In this document: positions 1-7,695 of the stretch, one piece after another
How positions within the stretch are numbered: position 1 is the stretch's first letter
Layout of the letters: each line of letters begins with the position of its first letter
DNA from: Lachnotalea sp. AF33-28
GTDB taxonomy: Bacteria; Bacillota; Clostridia; Lachnospirales; Lachnospiraceae
Direction: 5' to 3'
Assembly: GCF_003477885.1 (NCBI RefSeq)
Contig: NZ_QUEE01000013.1
Location: 62,001-126,000 of the forward strand
DNA length: 64,000 nt
Program-made: the position numbers and the translations under genes
Notes under the pieces: model-generated
The model's database searches: none
What the model was told of the DNA's origin: nothing
Seen by the model: only the letters and a program-made list of their open reading frames with translations

Positions 1-1773
1 AAACGGTTTCTTACAAGCGATCAGGAGCTGTATATGGAGGTTGAGCAGTCAGAGGATGACGGCGTCTGGCACCGCGTTTCCGCCCATGTGGTTCATGTGG
101 AAAATCCATATGGAACCGATCAGCTGGCGATCATACTTTACCGCATTTTAGATGAGCAGTACGCAGAGAAATCACGTCAGGAACAGCTGCTGCGCGATGC
201 CCTGGCGGCAGCGGAAGCGGCCAACCGGGCGAAGTCGGATTTTCTGTCCAGCATGAGCCATGATATCCGTACTCCGATGAATGCGATTATCGGCATGAGC
301 ACCATAGGCCAGCTAAAGGCGGATGATCCCAAGCGCATGCTGGACTGCTTCCGCAAGATCGATGCGTCTTCCCGCTACCTGCTTTCGCTGATCAACGATA
401 TACTGGACATGTCCAAAATTGAGTGCGGCAAGATGGAGCTAACGGAGGAACAGTTTGACTTTACGGAATTTATCAACAGCCTGACCTCGATTATCTACCC
501 CCAGGCTGATATAAGAAAGTTAAGTTTCGAAGTATATCACACGGAACCACTGGACCGCTTTTACTGCGGCGACAGCCTGCGCCTGAATCAGATACTGATG
601 AATCTGCTTGGCAACGCCCTGAAATTTACACCGGAGGGAGGCAGGGTCACCCTAAAGGTGATGGAAGAGAGACGGGAGAACCAGTACGCTTATCTGCAGT
701 TTACGGTAAAGGATACGGGGATCGGGATATCCGGAGAGTTTATGGAGCGGATCTACAAGCCCTTTGAACAGGAAAGCCTGGATGTTGCGCGCAATCAGAC
801 CGGCAGCGGCCTGGGTCTGTCCATCGTTCATAATCTTACGAGGCTGATGGGCGGCACGATATCGGTTGACAGCGAGCGGGGAAAAGGAACGCTGTTTGTG
901 CTGTCGATCCCTTTCAGACTGGTGGATGAGGCGGTTTCTGCGGCAGAACACCGCGGACAGAAGCAGCTGCTCAAAGGAAACCGGGTGCTGGTGGTGGACG
1001 ATGACAGCATCGTCGGCGAGCAGGCAGCGCACATATTGGATGGCATCGGAGCGTTTTCCACATGGGTGGACTCCGGCCGTAAAGCGGTGGATGAGGTGGG
1101 CAAAGCCATAAATGAATTGCGTCCCTTTGATCTGGCCCTGATCGATTGGAAAATGCCGGACATGGACGGCGTGGAAACGACCAGACAGATCCGCAGGCTG
1201 GCCGGCAAAGATACAATGATCATCATCATTTCGGCCTATGACTGGAGCGATATCGAAAAGGAGGCCATAGAGGCAGGCGCCGATTATTTTATCGCGAAGC
1301 CGTTGTTCGCATCCTCGGTCTGCAGCACGCTGTGCGGTCTGAAACTGAACAGGCACAGCGCCGAGAACAGAACCTATCATATCCAGGGGAGAAAGGTACT
1401 CCTGGTAGAGGACAATGAGATGAACCGTGAAATTGCCAGGGCTCTTCTCGAGATGCAGGGGGTCGTGGTGGAAGAAGCGCAAAACGGACGGATTGCCGTG
1501 GACAAATGCCGGGAAGCGGCCGCGGGTGAATATCTGGCTGTTCTGATGGATATACGCATGCCGGTCATGGACGGGCTTGAGGCCGCCAGGCAGATCCGCG
1601 CTCTGGAAAAGCATTCGGCTGTCCGGACGCCCATTGTGGCTATGTCGGCCAACGCGTTTGAAGAGGACCGGGCAAAGGCCTATGAAGCGGGGATGGACGG
1701 CTATCTGATCAAGCCTATCGAGGTGGATAAGCTTATGGAAACGCTGCAGCGCCTGGAAGAGGCCATGCCCTGA
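1..1773 (+). CDS. Hybrid sensor histidine kinase, 5' end outside window
   Basis: The reading frame is open from base 1, so the N-terminal sensor part lies upstream of the window. A coiled linker leads into a HisKA dimerisation domain with motif MSHDIRTP; the phospho-accepting His codon is at 259-261. A HATPase_c domain follows with the N box (NLLGNALKF), DTGIGI and GSGLGLSI. Two receiver domains come next, with probable phospho-Asp codons at 1144-1146 (IDWKMPDMDG) and 1549-1551 (MDIRMPVMDG). The order kinase-REC-REC suggests a phosphorelay, but no Hpt domain is visible here. The protein probably acts at the membrane. Ligand and target are unknown. Confidence 0.93.
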   Translation, partial: KRFLTSDQELYMEVEQSEDDGVWHRVSAHVVHVENPYGTDQLAIILYRILDEQYAEKSRQEQLLRDALAAAEAANRAKSDFLSSMSHDIRTPMNAIIGMSTIGQLKADDPKRMLDCFRKIDASSRYLLSLINDILDMSKIECGKMELTEEQFDFTEFINSLTSIIYPQADIRKLSFEVYHTEPLDRFYCGDSLRLNQILMNLLGNALKFTPEGGRVTLKVMEERRENQYAYLQFTVKDTGIGISGEFMERIYKPFEQESLDVARNQTGSGLGLSIVHNLTRLMGGTISVDSERGKGTLFVLSIPFRLVDEAVSAAEHRGQKQLLKGNRVLVVDDDSIVGEQAAHILDGIGAFSTWVDSGRKAVDEVGKAINELRPFDLALIDWKMPDMDGVETTRQIRRLAGKDTMIIIISAYDWSDIEKEAIEAGADYFIAKPLFASSVCSTLCGLKLNRHSAENRTYHIQGRKVLLVEDNEMNREIARALLEMQGVVVEEAQNGRIAVDKCREAAAGEYLAVLMDIRMPVMDGLEAARQIRALEKHSAVRTPIVAMSANAFEEDRAKAYEAGMDGYLIKPIEVDKLMETLQRLEEAMP

Positions 1774-1804
1774 CCGCGCGTTAAAATAAATATCAGGAGG
1801 TGCG

Positions 1805-2272
1805 GTGTTGGAGATAAAAACAGCGGGGAAAGAGGAGATCGGGGGAATCTGTCAGGTATATCGGACGCTGTATGAAGCGATGGCGAATCTGCAGCCGGAG
1901 TACTGCGCGCCGGGGCAGCCGGACAGAGACTTTCTGTTAAGAAGGATGGAGAGCGGGGATTCGGAGGTTTTTGTGGCAAGAGAAGGGCAGGCCGTGGTCG
2001 GATTTGCGATGGTGCAGCGGCAGAGAGTACCGCCTCTTGACTGTCTGGTGAAACATGATTACGCGTATCTGATGGATCTGGCGGTGATGCCTAAGTACCG
2101 CGGCCGGGGAGCGGGAACTCTGCTTCTGGATGCGGTACAAGCATGGGCCCGGGCAAATAATCTGGACTATCTGGAGCTGAATGTGCTGTCAAATAACAGC
2201 GGTGCGCGGCGCCTGTATAGCAGAAACGGCTATGAAGAAAGCTCCTGCACCATGCGCAAAAAACTTCGTTGA
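1805..2272 (+). CDS. GNAT family N-acetyltransferase
   Basis: This 155-residue protein has the single-domain GNAT fold. The acetyl-CoA binding motif A is visible as AVMPKYRGRGAGTLLLDAV, followed by the YLELNVLSNNSGARRLYSRNGY segment typical of the C-terminal strand and helix. The substrate cannot be told from sequence. An AGGAGG site at 1795-1800 serves either GTG 1805 (spacing 4) or TTG 1808 (spacing 7), so the start is uncertain by one codon. It lies 31 bases after the kinase on the same strand and could be co-transcribed with it. Confidence 0.85.
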   Translation: MLEIKTAGKEEIGGICQVYRTLYEAMANLQPEYCAPGQPDRDFLLRRMESGDSEVFVAREGQAVVGFAMVQRQRVPPLDCLVKHDYAYLMDLAVMPKYRGRGAGTLLLDAVQAWARANNLDYLELNVLSNNSGARRLYSRNGYEESSCTMRKKLR

Positions 2273-2280
2273 AAAAGAGG

Positions 2281-2309
2281 TTGCATTATCAGGGACGGTG
2301 TGCTATTAT
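2281..2309 (+). promoter_or_regulatory. Promoter of the SDR gene
   Basis: A -35 box TTGCAT (2281-2286) and a -10 box TATTAT (2304-2309) are separated by 17 bases. The first copy of the palindromic operator overlaps the -10 box. Confidence 0.6.
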
Positions 2310-2357
2310 GTATACATAAATCGCAACTTGTATACAACTTTAAAAAGTTGCATACAA
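2306..2357 (+). promoter_or_regulatory. Triple palindromic operator, probable GntR-family sites
   Basis: Three related sites lie in phase: TTATGTATACATAA (2306-2319, perfect palindrome), TTGTATACAA (2328-2337, perfect palindrome) and TTGCATACAA (2348-2357). Their centres are exactly 20 bp apart. GT-N2-AC palindromes are typical of the FadR branch of GntR regulators, and such a regulator is encoded downstream at 3454. The position over and just past the -10 box suggests repression. Confidence 0.6.
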
Positions 2358-2469
2358 ATAGGCGCGGCCCTTTTTCGAACGGTCCGCAGGAAACATAATA
2401 AAGGAAAAGTGCGTGAAAAGCGCGCAATTCGTCAACCGTCTGGTGATGAGATCGAAAGGAGTAAGGATT

Positions 2470-3267
2470 ATGGCAAACGATTATTTAACAAGCAATTTTT
2501 CTCTTGAAGGTAAGGTTGCACTGGTAACCGGCGCATCCTATGGCATCGGCTTTGCGATCGCGAAAGGCATGGCAAATGCCGGAGCAACGATTGTATTTAA
2601 TGATATCAAGCAGGAGCTGGTGAACAAGGGGCTTGCTGCATACAAGGAAGAGGGCATTGACGCTCACGGATATGTATGCGACGTAACCGATGAGGAAGCG
2701 GTGAATGCATTTGTAGCAACAGTGGAGAAGGAAGTGGGCGTAATCGATATCCTGGTTAACAACGCCGGCATCATCAAGCGCATCCCGATGTGCGATATGA
2801 CCGCTGCTGAATTCAGACAGGTAATCGACGTGGATCTGAACGCACCTTTTATCGTATCCAAGGCTGTTATTCCCAGCATGATCAAAAAGGGCCATGGCAA
2901 GATCATAAACATCTGCTCCATGATGTCCGAACTGGGCCGTGAAACTGTTTCCGCATATGCGGCTGCAAAAGGCGGCTTAAAGATGCTGACCAAGAACATT
3001 GCTTCCGAGTACGGCGAATTCAACATCCAGTGCAACGGCATTGGGCCCGGATATATCGCTACGCCTCAGACCGCTCCGCTGCGTCAGCCCGGCGTGCCTT
3101 TCAATGAATTTATTATTTCCAAGACTCCCGCTGCCCGCTGGGGAGAACCGGAAGATCTGACAGGACCCGCGGTGTTCCTGGCATCCGACGCTTCCAACTT
3201 TGTAAATGGCCATATCCTCTATGTGGACGGAGGTATTCTGGCATACATTGGCAAGCAGCCGAAATAA
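2470..3267 (+). CDS. Short-chain dehydrogenase, gluconate 5-dehydrogenase-like
   Basis: This 265-residue classical SDR has the nucleotide-binding motif TGASYGIG at residues 20-27, NNAG at 97-100, and the catalytic Ser150, Tyr163 and Lys167 (YAAAK). Overall it resembles gluconate/2-keto-sugar-acid dehydrogenases (IdnO/KduD types), so an NAD(P)-linked step in sugar-acid breakdown is likely, though the substrate is inferred. Start ATG 2470 follows GAAAGGAGTAAGG; an upstream in-frame ATG at 2413 lacks a site. A triple palindromic operator precedes it and a FadR-type GntR gene follows, which suggests a regulated catabolic unit. Confidence 0.85.
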   Translation: MANDYLTSNFSLEGKVALVTGASYGIGFAIAKGMANAGATIVFNDIKQELVNKGLAAYKEEGIDAHGYVCDVTDEEAVNAFVATVEKEVGVIDILVNNAGIIKRIPMCDMTAAEFRQVIDVDLNAPFIVSKAVIPSMIKKGHGKIINICSMMSELGRETVSAYAAAKGGLKMLTKNIASEYGEFNIQCNGIGPGYIATPQTAPLRQPGVPFNEFIISKTPAARWGEPEDLTGPAVFLASDASNFVNGHILYVDGGILAYIGKQPK

Positions 3268-3296
3268 ATCAGATACCTGCCAGGGCAGAACTGATA

Positions 3297-3338
3297 CGCG
3301 AGGACTCCCGCTTGGTGCAGGGGTTCCCGCGTTTTTTT
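3297..3338 (+). terminator. Terminator after the SDR gene
   Basis: An imperfect hairpin starting CGCGAGGACTCCC (3297-3309) and ending GGGGTTCCCGCG (3320-3331) is followed by seven T residues (3332-3338). Confidence 0.65.
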
Positions 3339-3415
3339 ACATAGGAAAGTTCTCCGAACTCTCCTATGTAATAAAAAAGATTTCATTCAATAGGAGAATC
3401 CCACAAGCGGGATTC
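3338..3415. repeat. Terminator-like dispersed repeat, copy A
   Basis: Two hairpins are present: TACATAGGA/TCCTATGTA (3338-3370, with inner AGTT/AACT), flanked by T and A runs on its two sides, then GAATCCC/GGGATTC (3396-3415). Related hairpins recur at 15.5, 18.7, 51.6 and 59.7 kb. Confidence 0.55.
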
Positions 3416-3453
3416 TGTTTGGTCCCCTGCGCTTGGCACCGGAAAGGAAGCAT

Positions 3454-4149
3454 ATGGAAGAAAAAACTTATAAAAACCGGGCTCATATGGTATTTGAAAT
3501 ATTAAAACAGGAGATTCTGGATTTGGAATTAAAGCCAGGGCAAGCTATCAGCGAAAATGAAATCTGCGAACGGTTTCAGGTATCCAGAACCCCGGTGAGA
3601 GATGCGCTCTGGAGGCTGCAGGAGCAGGGCTTTGTGGATACGATTCCATACCGCGGCACCTATGTGACGCTGCTGAATTTAAACAATATCAGACAGATTA
3701 TCTATATGAGGGTCGCGGTGGAAACCATGGTGATGCGTGACTTTATAGATGTGGCAACCCCGATGATCATGGAGGATATCCGATACATGATCCGCAAGCA
3801 GCAGGCGCTTATTTTGGAGGCGGATTTCGAACCGGAACAGTTCTATCGGATGGATGCCAAACTGCATGCTATATGGTTTGAAGCCACGGATAAGAGAAAA
3901 CTCTGGGAGATTATCCAGGCGCAGCAGTTGCATTATACCAGGTTCAGGATGCTTGATTTCGTGACGGAGACGGACTTTACAAGGATCATTAAAGAGCATA
4001 AGCTGCTGTTTGAACTGCTGGAGAGAAAAGATAAGGACGGACTGGAAGAAGCCTTAAAGGAACATCTTTATTACAGTATGAAGCGGATGAAAAAGCAGAT
4101 TGAAGTGGACTATAAGGACTATTTTGAACAGGACGCTTCTGCGCAGTAA
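3454..4149 (+). CDS. GntR family regulator, FadR/FCD branch
   Basis: The N-terminal winged helix-turn-helix spans about residues 8-75 and includes FQVSRTPVRDALWRLQEQG, the signature recognition helix region of GntR proteins. The C-terminal part (about 80-225) is all-helical and fits the FCD ligand domain, which often binds a metal and a carboxylic acid. ATG 3454 is preferred because GGAAAGGAAG precedes it; the upstream in-frame ATG at 3433 has no site. Its likely target is the triple operator at 2306-2357 before the SDR gene; the effector would be a sugar acid or related metabolite by inference. Confidence 0.88.
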   Translation: MEEKTYKNRAHMVFEILKQEILDLELKPGQAISENEICERFQVSRTPVRDALWRLQEQGFVDTIPYRGTYVTLLNLNNIRQIIYMRVAVETMVMRDFIDVATPMIMEDIRYMIRKQQALILEADFEPEQFYRMDAKLHAIWFEATDKRKLWEIIQAQQLHYTRFRMLDFVTETDFTRIIKEHKLLFELLERKDKDGLEEALKEHLYYSMKRMKKQIEVDYKDYFEQDASAQ

Positions 4150-4165
4150 GCCGTGGGAGGGTGTT

Positions 4166-4879
4166 ATGACCAATGAAGAAATCAGGAAGACCCTTAGGGA
4201 GCTGGCTGAACCGGAATTTCAGAGATTTACTTCATCCCTGATGCCCGGCGTGGATCATGTGCTGGGTGTGCGGCTGCCAAAGCTTAGAAAAATCGCCGGG
4301 AAGGTGTGCAGGTGCCGTGGCACCGGGTACCTTTTGAACGCATGGGACGGCACGTATGAGGAGATCATGCTGCAGGGAATGGTGATTGGCTGCCTGAAAG
4401 AGCCCTTTGAGACGGTTCTTCCGTTCATTCGGGCATTTTTGCCGAAGATTGATAACTGGAGCGTATGCGACAGCTTCTGCTGCAGCCTGAAAATCGCGCG
4501 CAGGGAACCGGAAGCCGTATGGGAATTTGTCACGGAATGCCTGCGCTCAGAACGCCCTTATACCGTGCGCTTTGCTGTGGTGATGCTTCTGAACTACTAT
4601 GTGGATGAAGCTCATCTGCCACAGGTGCTGTGCGCCCTTGACGGCATAAAGTCAGATTTCTATTATGTTCGGATGGCTGTTGCCTGGGCGGTGTCCGTCT
4701 GTTTTGTAAAATTTCCCGGACCGGTGATGGAGTATCTGCGAAGGGGGGATAATGGACTGGATGATGTGACATATCAGAAGGCTCTGCAGAAGATTATGGA
4801 ATCCTGTTCCGTGGATGCCGGAACGAAACAGGAGATCCGCGCGATGAAAATTATGCGCAAAAAAGGAGAGGCCCTATGA
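4166..4879 (+). CDS. DNA alkylation repair protein, AlkD-like
   Basis: This 237-residue all-helical protein resembles the AlkD family of HEAT-repeat DNA glycosylases, which remove alkylated purines without flipping the base. Family features are GVRLPKLRKIA near residue 34, DNWSVCD near residue 100, and YYVRMAVAWAVS near residue 176. Start ATG 4166 follows GGGAGGG; an earlier in-frame ATG at 4100 lies within the GntR gene. It overlaps the next gene by four bases (ATGA), indicating translational coupling. Confidence 0.82.
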   Translation: MTNEEIRKTLRELAEPEFQRFTSSLMPGVDHVLGVRLPKLRKIAGKVCRCRGTGYLLNAWDGTYEEIMLQGMVIGCLKEPFETVLPFIRAFLPKIDNWSVCDSFCCSLKIARREPEAVWEFVTECLRSERPYTVRFAVVMLLNYYVDEAHLPQVLCALDGIKSDFYYVRMAVAWAVSVCFVKFPGPVMEYLRRGDNGLDDVTYQKALQKIMESCSVDAGTKQEIRAMKIMRKKGEAL

Positions 4880-5553
4880 GAACAGCCCTGCTAACCGTAT
4901 ATCTCGCATTGTTTCTGATATTGATTGGAACCTGCTATAGAAAGAGCTGGAAGGCATGGCATGTTCCTGCAAAGTGTGCAAACAGCGCCGGCTTCATCGC
5001 ATTGCTTTTGGCCGGCCTCGCTCTGCGCGGAAACAGCGCCTTTATATACAGCCTGCTGCCTCCCTTTCTGTTTTGCTTCCTGGGGGATTTCTTTCTGGCG
5101 CTGTGCCAGGGCAAAGACAGCCGCGTGCTCCTGATGGGAGGACTCGCTTCTTTTCTTATGGCCCATATCCTGTTTATAGTATGTTTTCTGAACCTGTCGG
5201 CCTTTCATTGGACGGATCTGATCATACCGTCTGCTGCGGTTACGGTAACCTGGGGCCTCACTCGGCTTAAGGGGATGCATGTAAAGGATATGCTGCCCTA
5301 CGTGCTCTGCTATGCTTTTTTTGTGGGGCTGCTGTTTTCAAAGGGACTGCTGCTTGCCGCCGCCTGCAAATTTGCATCGGGGACCGCCTGGATCGCTGCG
5401 GGGGCATTTTTGTTCTTCGTATCCGACGGAATTATCCTGTTCCTCTACTTCTATGAAAAACAGTGGAAGATCGGAAAATTTTTTAATCTTCTCTTTTATT
5501 ACGGCGGTATGCTTTGCCTTGCGTTAAGCGGCTGGTATATGCCTGCGGTTTAG
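4876..5553 (+). CDS. YhhN family membrane protein, lysoplasmalogenase-like
   Basis: This 225-residue protein has about eight hydrophobic segments. The motifs GDFFLAL (about residue 71) and GAFLFFVSDGIILF (about residue 176) match the YhhN/TMEM86 family, some members of which hydrolyse the vinyl-ether bond of lysoplasmalogens. The start overlaps the AlkD-like stop by ATGA. Enzymatic activity is inferred from family only. The 3' end overlaps the convergent HPr-like gene by four bases. Confidence 0.8.
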   Translation: MRTALLTVYLALFLILIGTCYRKSWKAWHVPAKCANSAGFIALLLAGLALRGNSAFIYSLLPPFLFCFLGDFFLALCQGKDSRVLLMGGLASFLMAHILFIVCFLNLSAFHWTDLIIPSAAVTVTWGLTRLKGMHVKDMLPYVLCYAFFVGLLFSKGLLLAAACKFASGTAWIAAGAFLFFVSDGIILFLYFYEKQWKIGKFFNLLFYYGGMLCLALSGWYMPAV

Positions 5554-5795
5554 AGAACCGCACCGGCGTCTGCCACCCGGTAGCGGTTCAGCAATGCTTC
5601 AAAGTCTTCATTCCGGTCATTGTATTTTACTTTCAGCACATTGCCCAGTCCCAGGCAGATAACCCCCAGGATGGATTTGGCATCATAGATGATGCTGCCT
5701 TTTTCTATATCAATATCAAAATCAAATTTTCTGGCGCCAAATACAAAGTCCTGCACCGATTCCATGGAATTCATCTGAATCTTAGCTTCATACAT
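5550..5795 (-). CDS. HPr/Crh-like protein lacking the phosphoryl histidine
   Basis: This 81-residue protein aligns with the HPr fold of the phosphotransferase system: the segment DAKSILGVICLGLG corresponds to the region around regulatory Ser46. It contains no histidine at all, so the phosphorelay residue His15 is missing. In Bacillus, Crh is an HPr homologue without His15 that acts only in carbon-catabolite regulation, so a regulatory rather than transport role is the best inference. The start is at 5795, with GGAGGT at 5803-5808 read on the minus strand; the longer frame to 5822 has no site. It lies divergent to the Rrf2 gene. Confidence 0.78.
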   Translation of the reverse strand: MYEAKIQMNSMESVQDFVFGARKFDFDIDIEKGSIIYDAKSILGVICLGLGNVLKVKYNDRNEDFEALLNRYRVADAGAVL

Positions 5796-5905
5796 AATTT
5801 GTACCTCCATTTTTGTTTCCACTTTATATGATATGTATTCCTTCTGTAATTGTTATAGAGATTATAGACAGCTTTCAGAGGTTTATTCCGTCGATTTGAA
5901 AAAAG

Positions 5906-5938
5906 TTGACAGAAATAACTGTAATCTATATAATTACA
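5906..5938 (+). promoter_or_regulatory. Consensus promoter and inverted-repeat operator of the Rrf2 gene
   Basis: The -35 TTGACA (5906-5911) and -10 TATAAT (5929-5934) are perfect consensus with a 17-base spacer. An inverted repeat TGTAAT (5920-5925) / ATTACA (5933-5938) straddles the -10 box, the expected layout for autorepression. Confidence 0.75.
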
Positions 5939-5962
5939 AATATGGAAAGGGAGGGAAGTACA

Positions 5963-6433
5963 ATGACAGGAGAGTTTGTGGTAGCGGTACACGCCCTGGT
6001 ATATCTGAATGTGAAATGCGGGGAGGATTATGGGGAAGGGACAGCTGCGCTGTCCAGCGAGACGCTGGCGAAAAATATATGCACCAATCCCGCCAGAGTG
6101 CGCAAGGTGATGGCTAGCCTGAAAAAGGCGGGCCTTGTAGGGACAAAAGAGGGGGTGGACGGCGGTTATTATCTGACAGGATCGCCGAAGGCCATGACTC
6201 TGGGAGATATCTGTGAAGCGCTGGATATGCCGGTAGTCAGCGCTCCGTGGAGATCGGGCAGCCAGGAGCTGGATTGCCCTGTTGGAGCCGGAATGGCCGG
6301 AGAGCTGGATTTAGTCTATGAGGATCTGGACCGTACCTGCCGTGAAAAGCTTGACAGGATAACCGTGGATGCGCTAAGCAGAAAGCTGCAGTCCGCAAAT
6401 AAGAAAAAGGACTCGGAGGTATGGCTTCTATAG
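5963..6433 (+). CDS. Rrf2 family transcriptional regulator
   Basis: This 156-residue protein carries an N-terminal winged helix-turn-helix with LAKNICTNPARVRKVMASLKKAGLV and the wing VDGGYYLTGSP, both typical of Rrf2/IscR proteins. The usual three-cysteine Fe-S cluster motif is not present in its normal arrangement, though several scattered cysteines exist. ATG 5963 follows GGAAAGGGAGGGAAG. The inverted repeat over its own -10 box suggests autorepression. A stand-alone EIIB-like domain is encoded 33 bases downstream. The sensed signal is unknown. Confidence 0.85.
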   Translation: MTGEFVVAVHALVYLNVKCGEDYGEGTAALSSETLAKNICTNPARVRKVMASLKKAGLVGTKEGVDGGYYLTGSPKAMTLGDICEALDMPVVSAPWRSGSQELDCPVGAGMAGELDLVYEDLDRTCREKLDRITVDALSRKLQSANKKKDSEVWLL

Positions 6434-6466
6434 CGCCGCAATAGATCCGTACAGTGAGGGACGCAT

Positions 6467-6760
6467 ATGGATAATAAAATGAGTGAACCGGCAGATCGTA
6501 AATTTGCCGCCGAGGTGATCCGGCTGGCCGGAGGACGGGACAATATTGAGCGGGTATTCCACTGCGCGGTCAGGCTGCGCCTGGTTTTAAAGGAACCAGA
6601 GCTGGCGCAGAGGCGAAGGCTGGAAAAGGTGAAGCCGGTGAAGGGAGTATTCCTTTTGGATGGACAGCTGCAGCTGGTGATCGGCCTGGAAGACGTGGAC
6701 AGGCTGTGCGGTGTGCTGCAGAGCTGCCTTGAAACAGGGCCGGATCTGGTAAAATCGTAG
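6467..6760 (+). CDS. Stand-alone PTS EIIB-like domain (glucose type)
   Basis: The 97-residue product matches the EIIB domain of the glucose-type phosphotransferase family, with NIERVFHCAVRLRLVLKE placing the phospho-accepting cysteine at residue 33. EIIB is normally fused to a membrane EIIC domain; no EIIC is present nearby, so the protein is a detached module. Together with the histidine-free HPr-like gene and the Rrf2 gene it looks like regulatory reuse of phosphotransferase parts. Start ATG 6467 follows GTGAGGGAC. Confidence 0.75.
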   Translation: MDNKMSEPADRKFAAEVIRLAGGRDNIERVFHCAVRLRLVLKEPELAQRRRLEKVKPVKGVFLLDGQLQLVIGLEDVDRLCGVLQSCLETGPDLVKS

Positions 6761-6798
6761 AAAGTTCTGGAATATGCATTTAAAATGTATATTTATAC

Positions 6799-6826
6799 TT
6801 GTATATTTTCAAAAATACGCTATAAT
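6799..6826 (+). promoter_or_regulatory. Promoter of the amino-acid ABC operon
   Basis: TTGTAT (6799-6804) and TATAAT (6821-6826) are 16 bases apart. The A/T-rich stretch 6786-6805 (TGTATATTTATAC and a second GTATA) overlaps the -35 box and vaguely resembles an ArgR box; this is tentative. Confidence 0.55.
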
Positions 6827-6831
6827 CGTAG

Positions 6832-6859
6832 TTACCCTGGGCTTTATAGTCTGGGGTAA
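6832..6859 (+). other. Leader inverted repeat before the amino-acid ABC operon
   Basis: TTACCC (6832-6837) and GGGTAA (6854-6859) form a small hairpin or operator just downstream of the -10 box. No terminator tail follows. Its function is unknown. Confidence 0.35.
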
Positions 6860-6889
6860 TTCCATGAAAAATGAGGAGAATGAGGAATC

Positions 6890-7651
6890 ATGAAAAAGGT
6901 ATTGACTTTATTGGTTGTTTTCAGTATGATGGCGGCCGTCCTCGGCGGATGCAGCAAGAAAGAGGATGCGGGGGAAACCGGCGCTAAGACGAACGGCACG
7001 CTGGTAATGGCTACCAACGCGGAGTTCCCTCCCTATGAGTATTATGAAAATCAGGAAGTAGTGGGAATTGATGTGGAGATTGCGAGGGAAATCGCAAACG
7101 AGCTGGGTATGGAACTGAAAGTAGAAGACATGGCATTTGATTCCATCGTGCTGGCTGTACAGGGCGGCAAGGCGGATATCGGCGTTGCAGGCATGACCAT
7201 AGATGAGGACCGTCTGGAGTTTGTGAATTTCACCGACCCTTATACCAAGGCAGCTCAGGTTATTATACTGAAAGAGGACAGCGCTATCGCTACGCCGGAT
7301 GATCTGGCGGGCAAGAAGATCGGCGTACAGCTGGGAACCACCGGCGATCTCTATGCGGATGATATCGAGGATGCCACAGTGGAACGCTATAATAAAGGTA
7401 TGGAAGCTGTCCAGGCTTTGACGCAGAGCAAAGTGGATGCGGTGATTATCGACCGTGAACCTGCCAAGGTTTTCGTGAAGGAAAATGAAGGCTTAAAGAT
7501 TCTGGATGAGGAATTTACCATTGAGGATTATGCGATCGCGGTATCCAAGGAAAACGATGAGCTGCGTGAGCAGATCAATGGGGTTCTGGCCAAGATGAAG
7601 GAATCCGGAAAGCTTCAGGAGATCATCGATAAGTATATTACCGCAGAATAA
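6890..7651 (+). CDS. Amino-acid ABC transporter substrate-binding lipoprotein
   Basis: This 253-residue protein starts with a lipoprotein signal peptide ending in the lipobox LGGC (Cys about residue 21). The rest is the SBP_bac_3 two-lobed fold of polar amino-acid binding proteins, seen in ATNAEFPPYEYYE, GKADIGVAGMTIDEDR and FTDPYTKAAQVI. It would capture an amino acid outside the membrane and deliver it to the permease encoded at 7696. The exact ligand (basic amino acid, cystine or other) is not determinable. ATG 6890 follows GAGGAGAATGAGG. It is the first gene of a three-gene operon. Confidence 0.92.
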   Translation: MKKVLTLLVVFSMMAAVLGGCSKKEDAGETGAKTNGTLVMATNAEFPPYEYYENQEVVGIDVEIAREIANELGMELKVEDMAFDSIVLAVQGGKADIGVAGMTIDEDRLEFVNFTDPYTKAAQVIILKEDSAIATPDDLAGKKIGVQLGTTGDLYADDIEDATVERYNKGMEAVQALTQSKVDAVIIDREPAKVFVKENEGLKILDEEFTIEDYAIAVSKENDELREQINGVLAKMKESGKLQEIIDKYITAE

Positions 7652-7695
7652 AGTACCCTTTGTAAGAACAAACTCGGAAAGTCGGGAAATCGTAC

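Noticed and set aside
652..1614. Minus-strand frame of 320 codons inside the histidine kinase
   Set aside because: It is antisense to a clear kinase/receiver reading frame and its translation matches no family; a shadow of high-GC codon use.
6786..6805. Possible ArgR box before the amino-acid ABC operon
   Set aside because: The match is to A/T-rich bases only and I cannot confirm the consensus for this group; kept as a remark on the promoter entry.
6864..6893. Nine-codon ORF ending by ATGA overlap on the amino-acid binding-protein gene
   Set aside because: It consists almost only of the purine-rich ribosome site region (MKNEENEES), so it is probably a by-product of that sequence.
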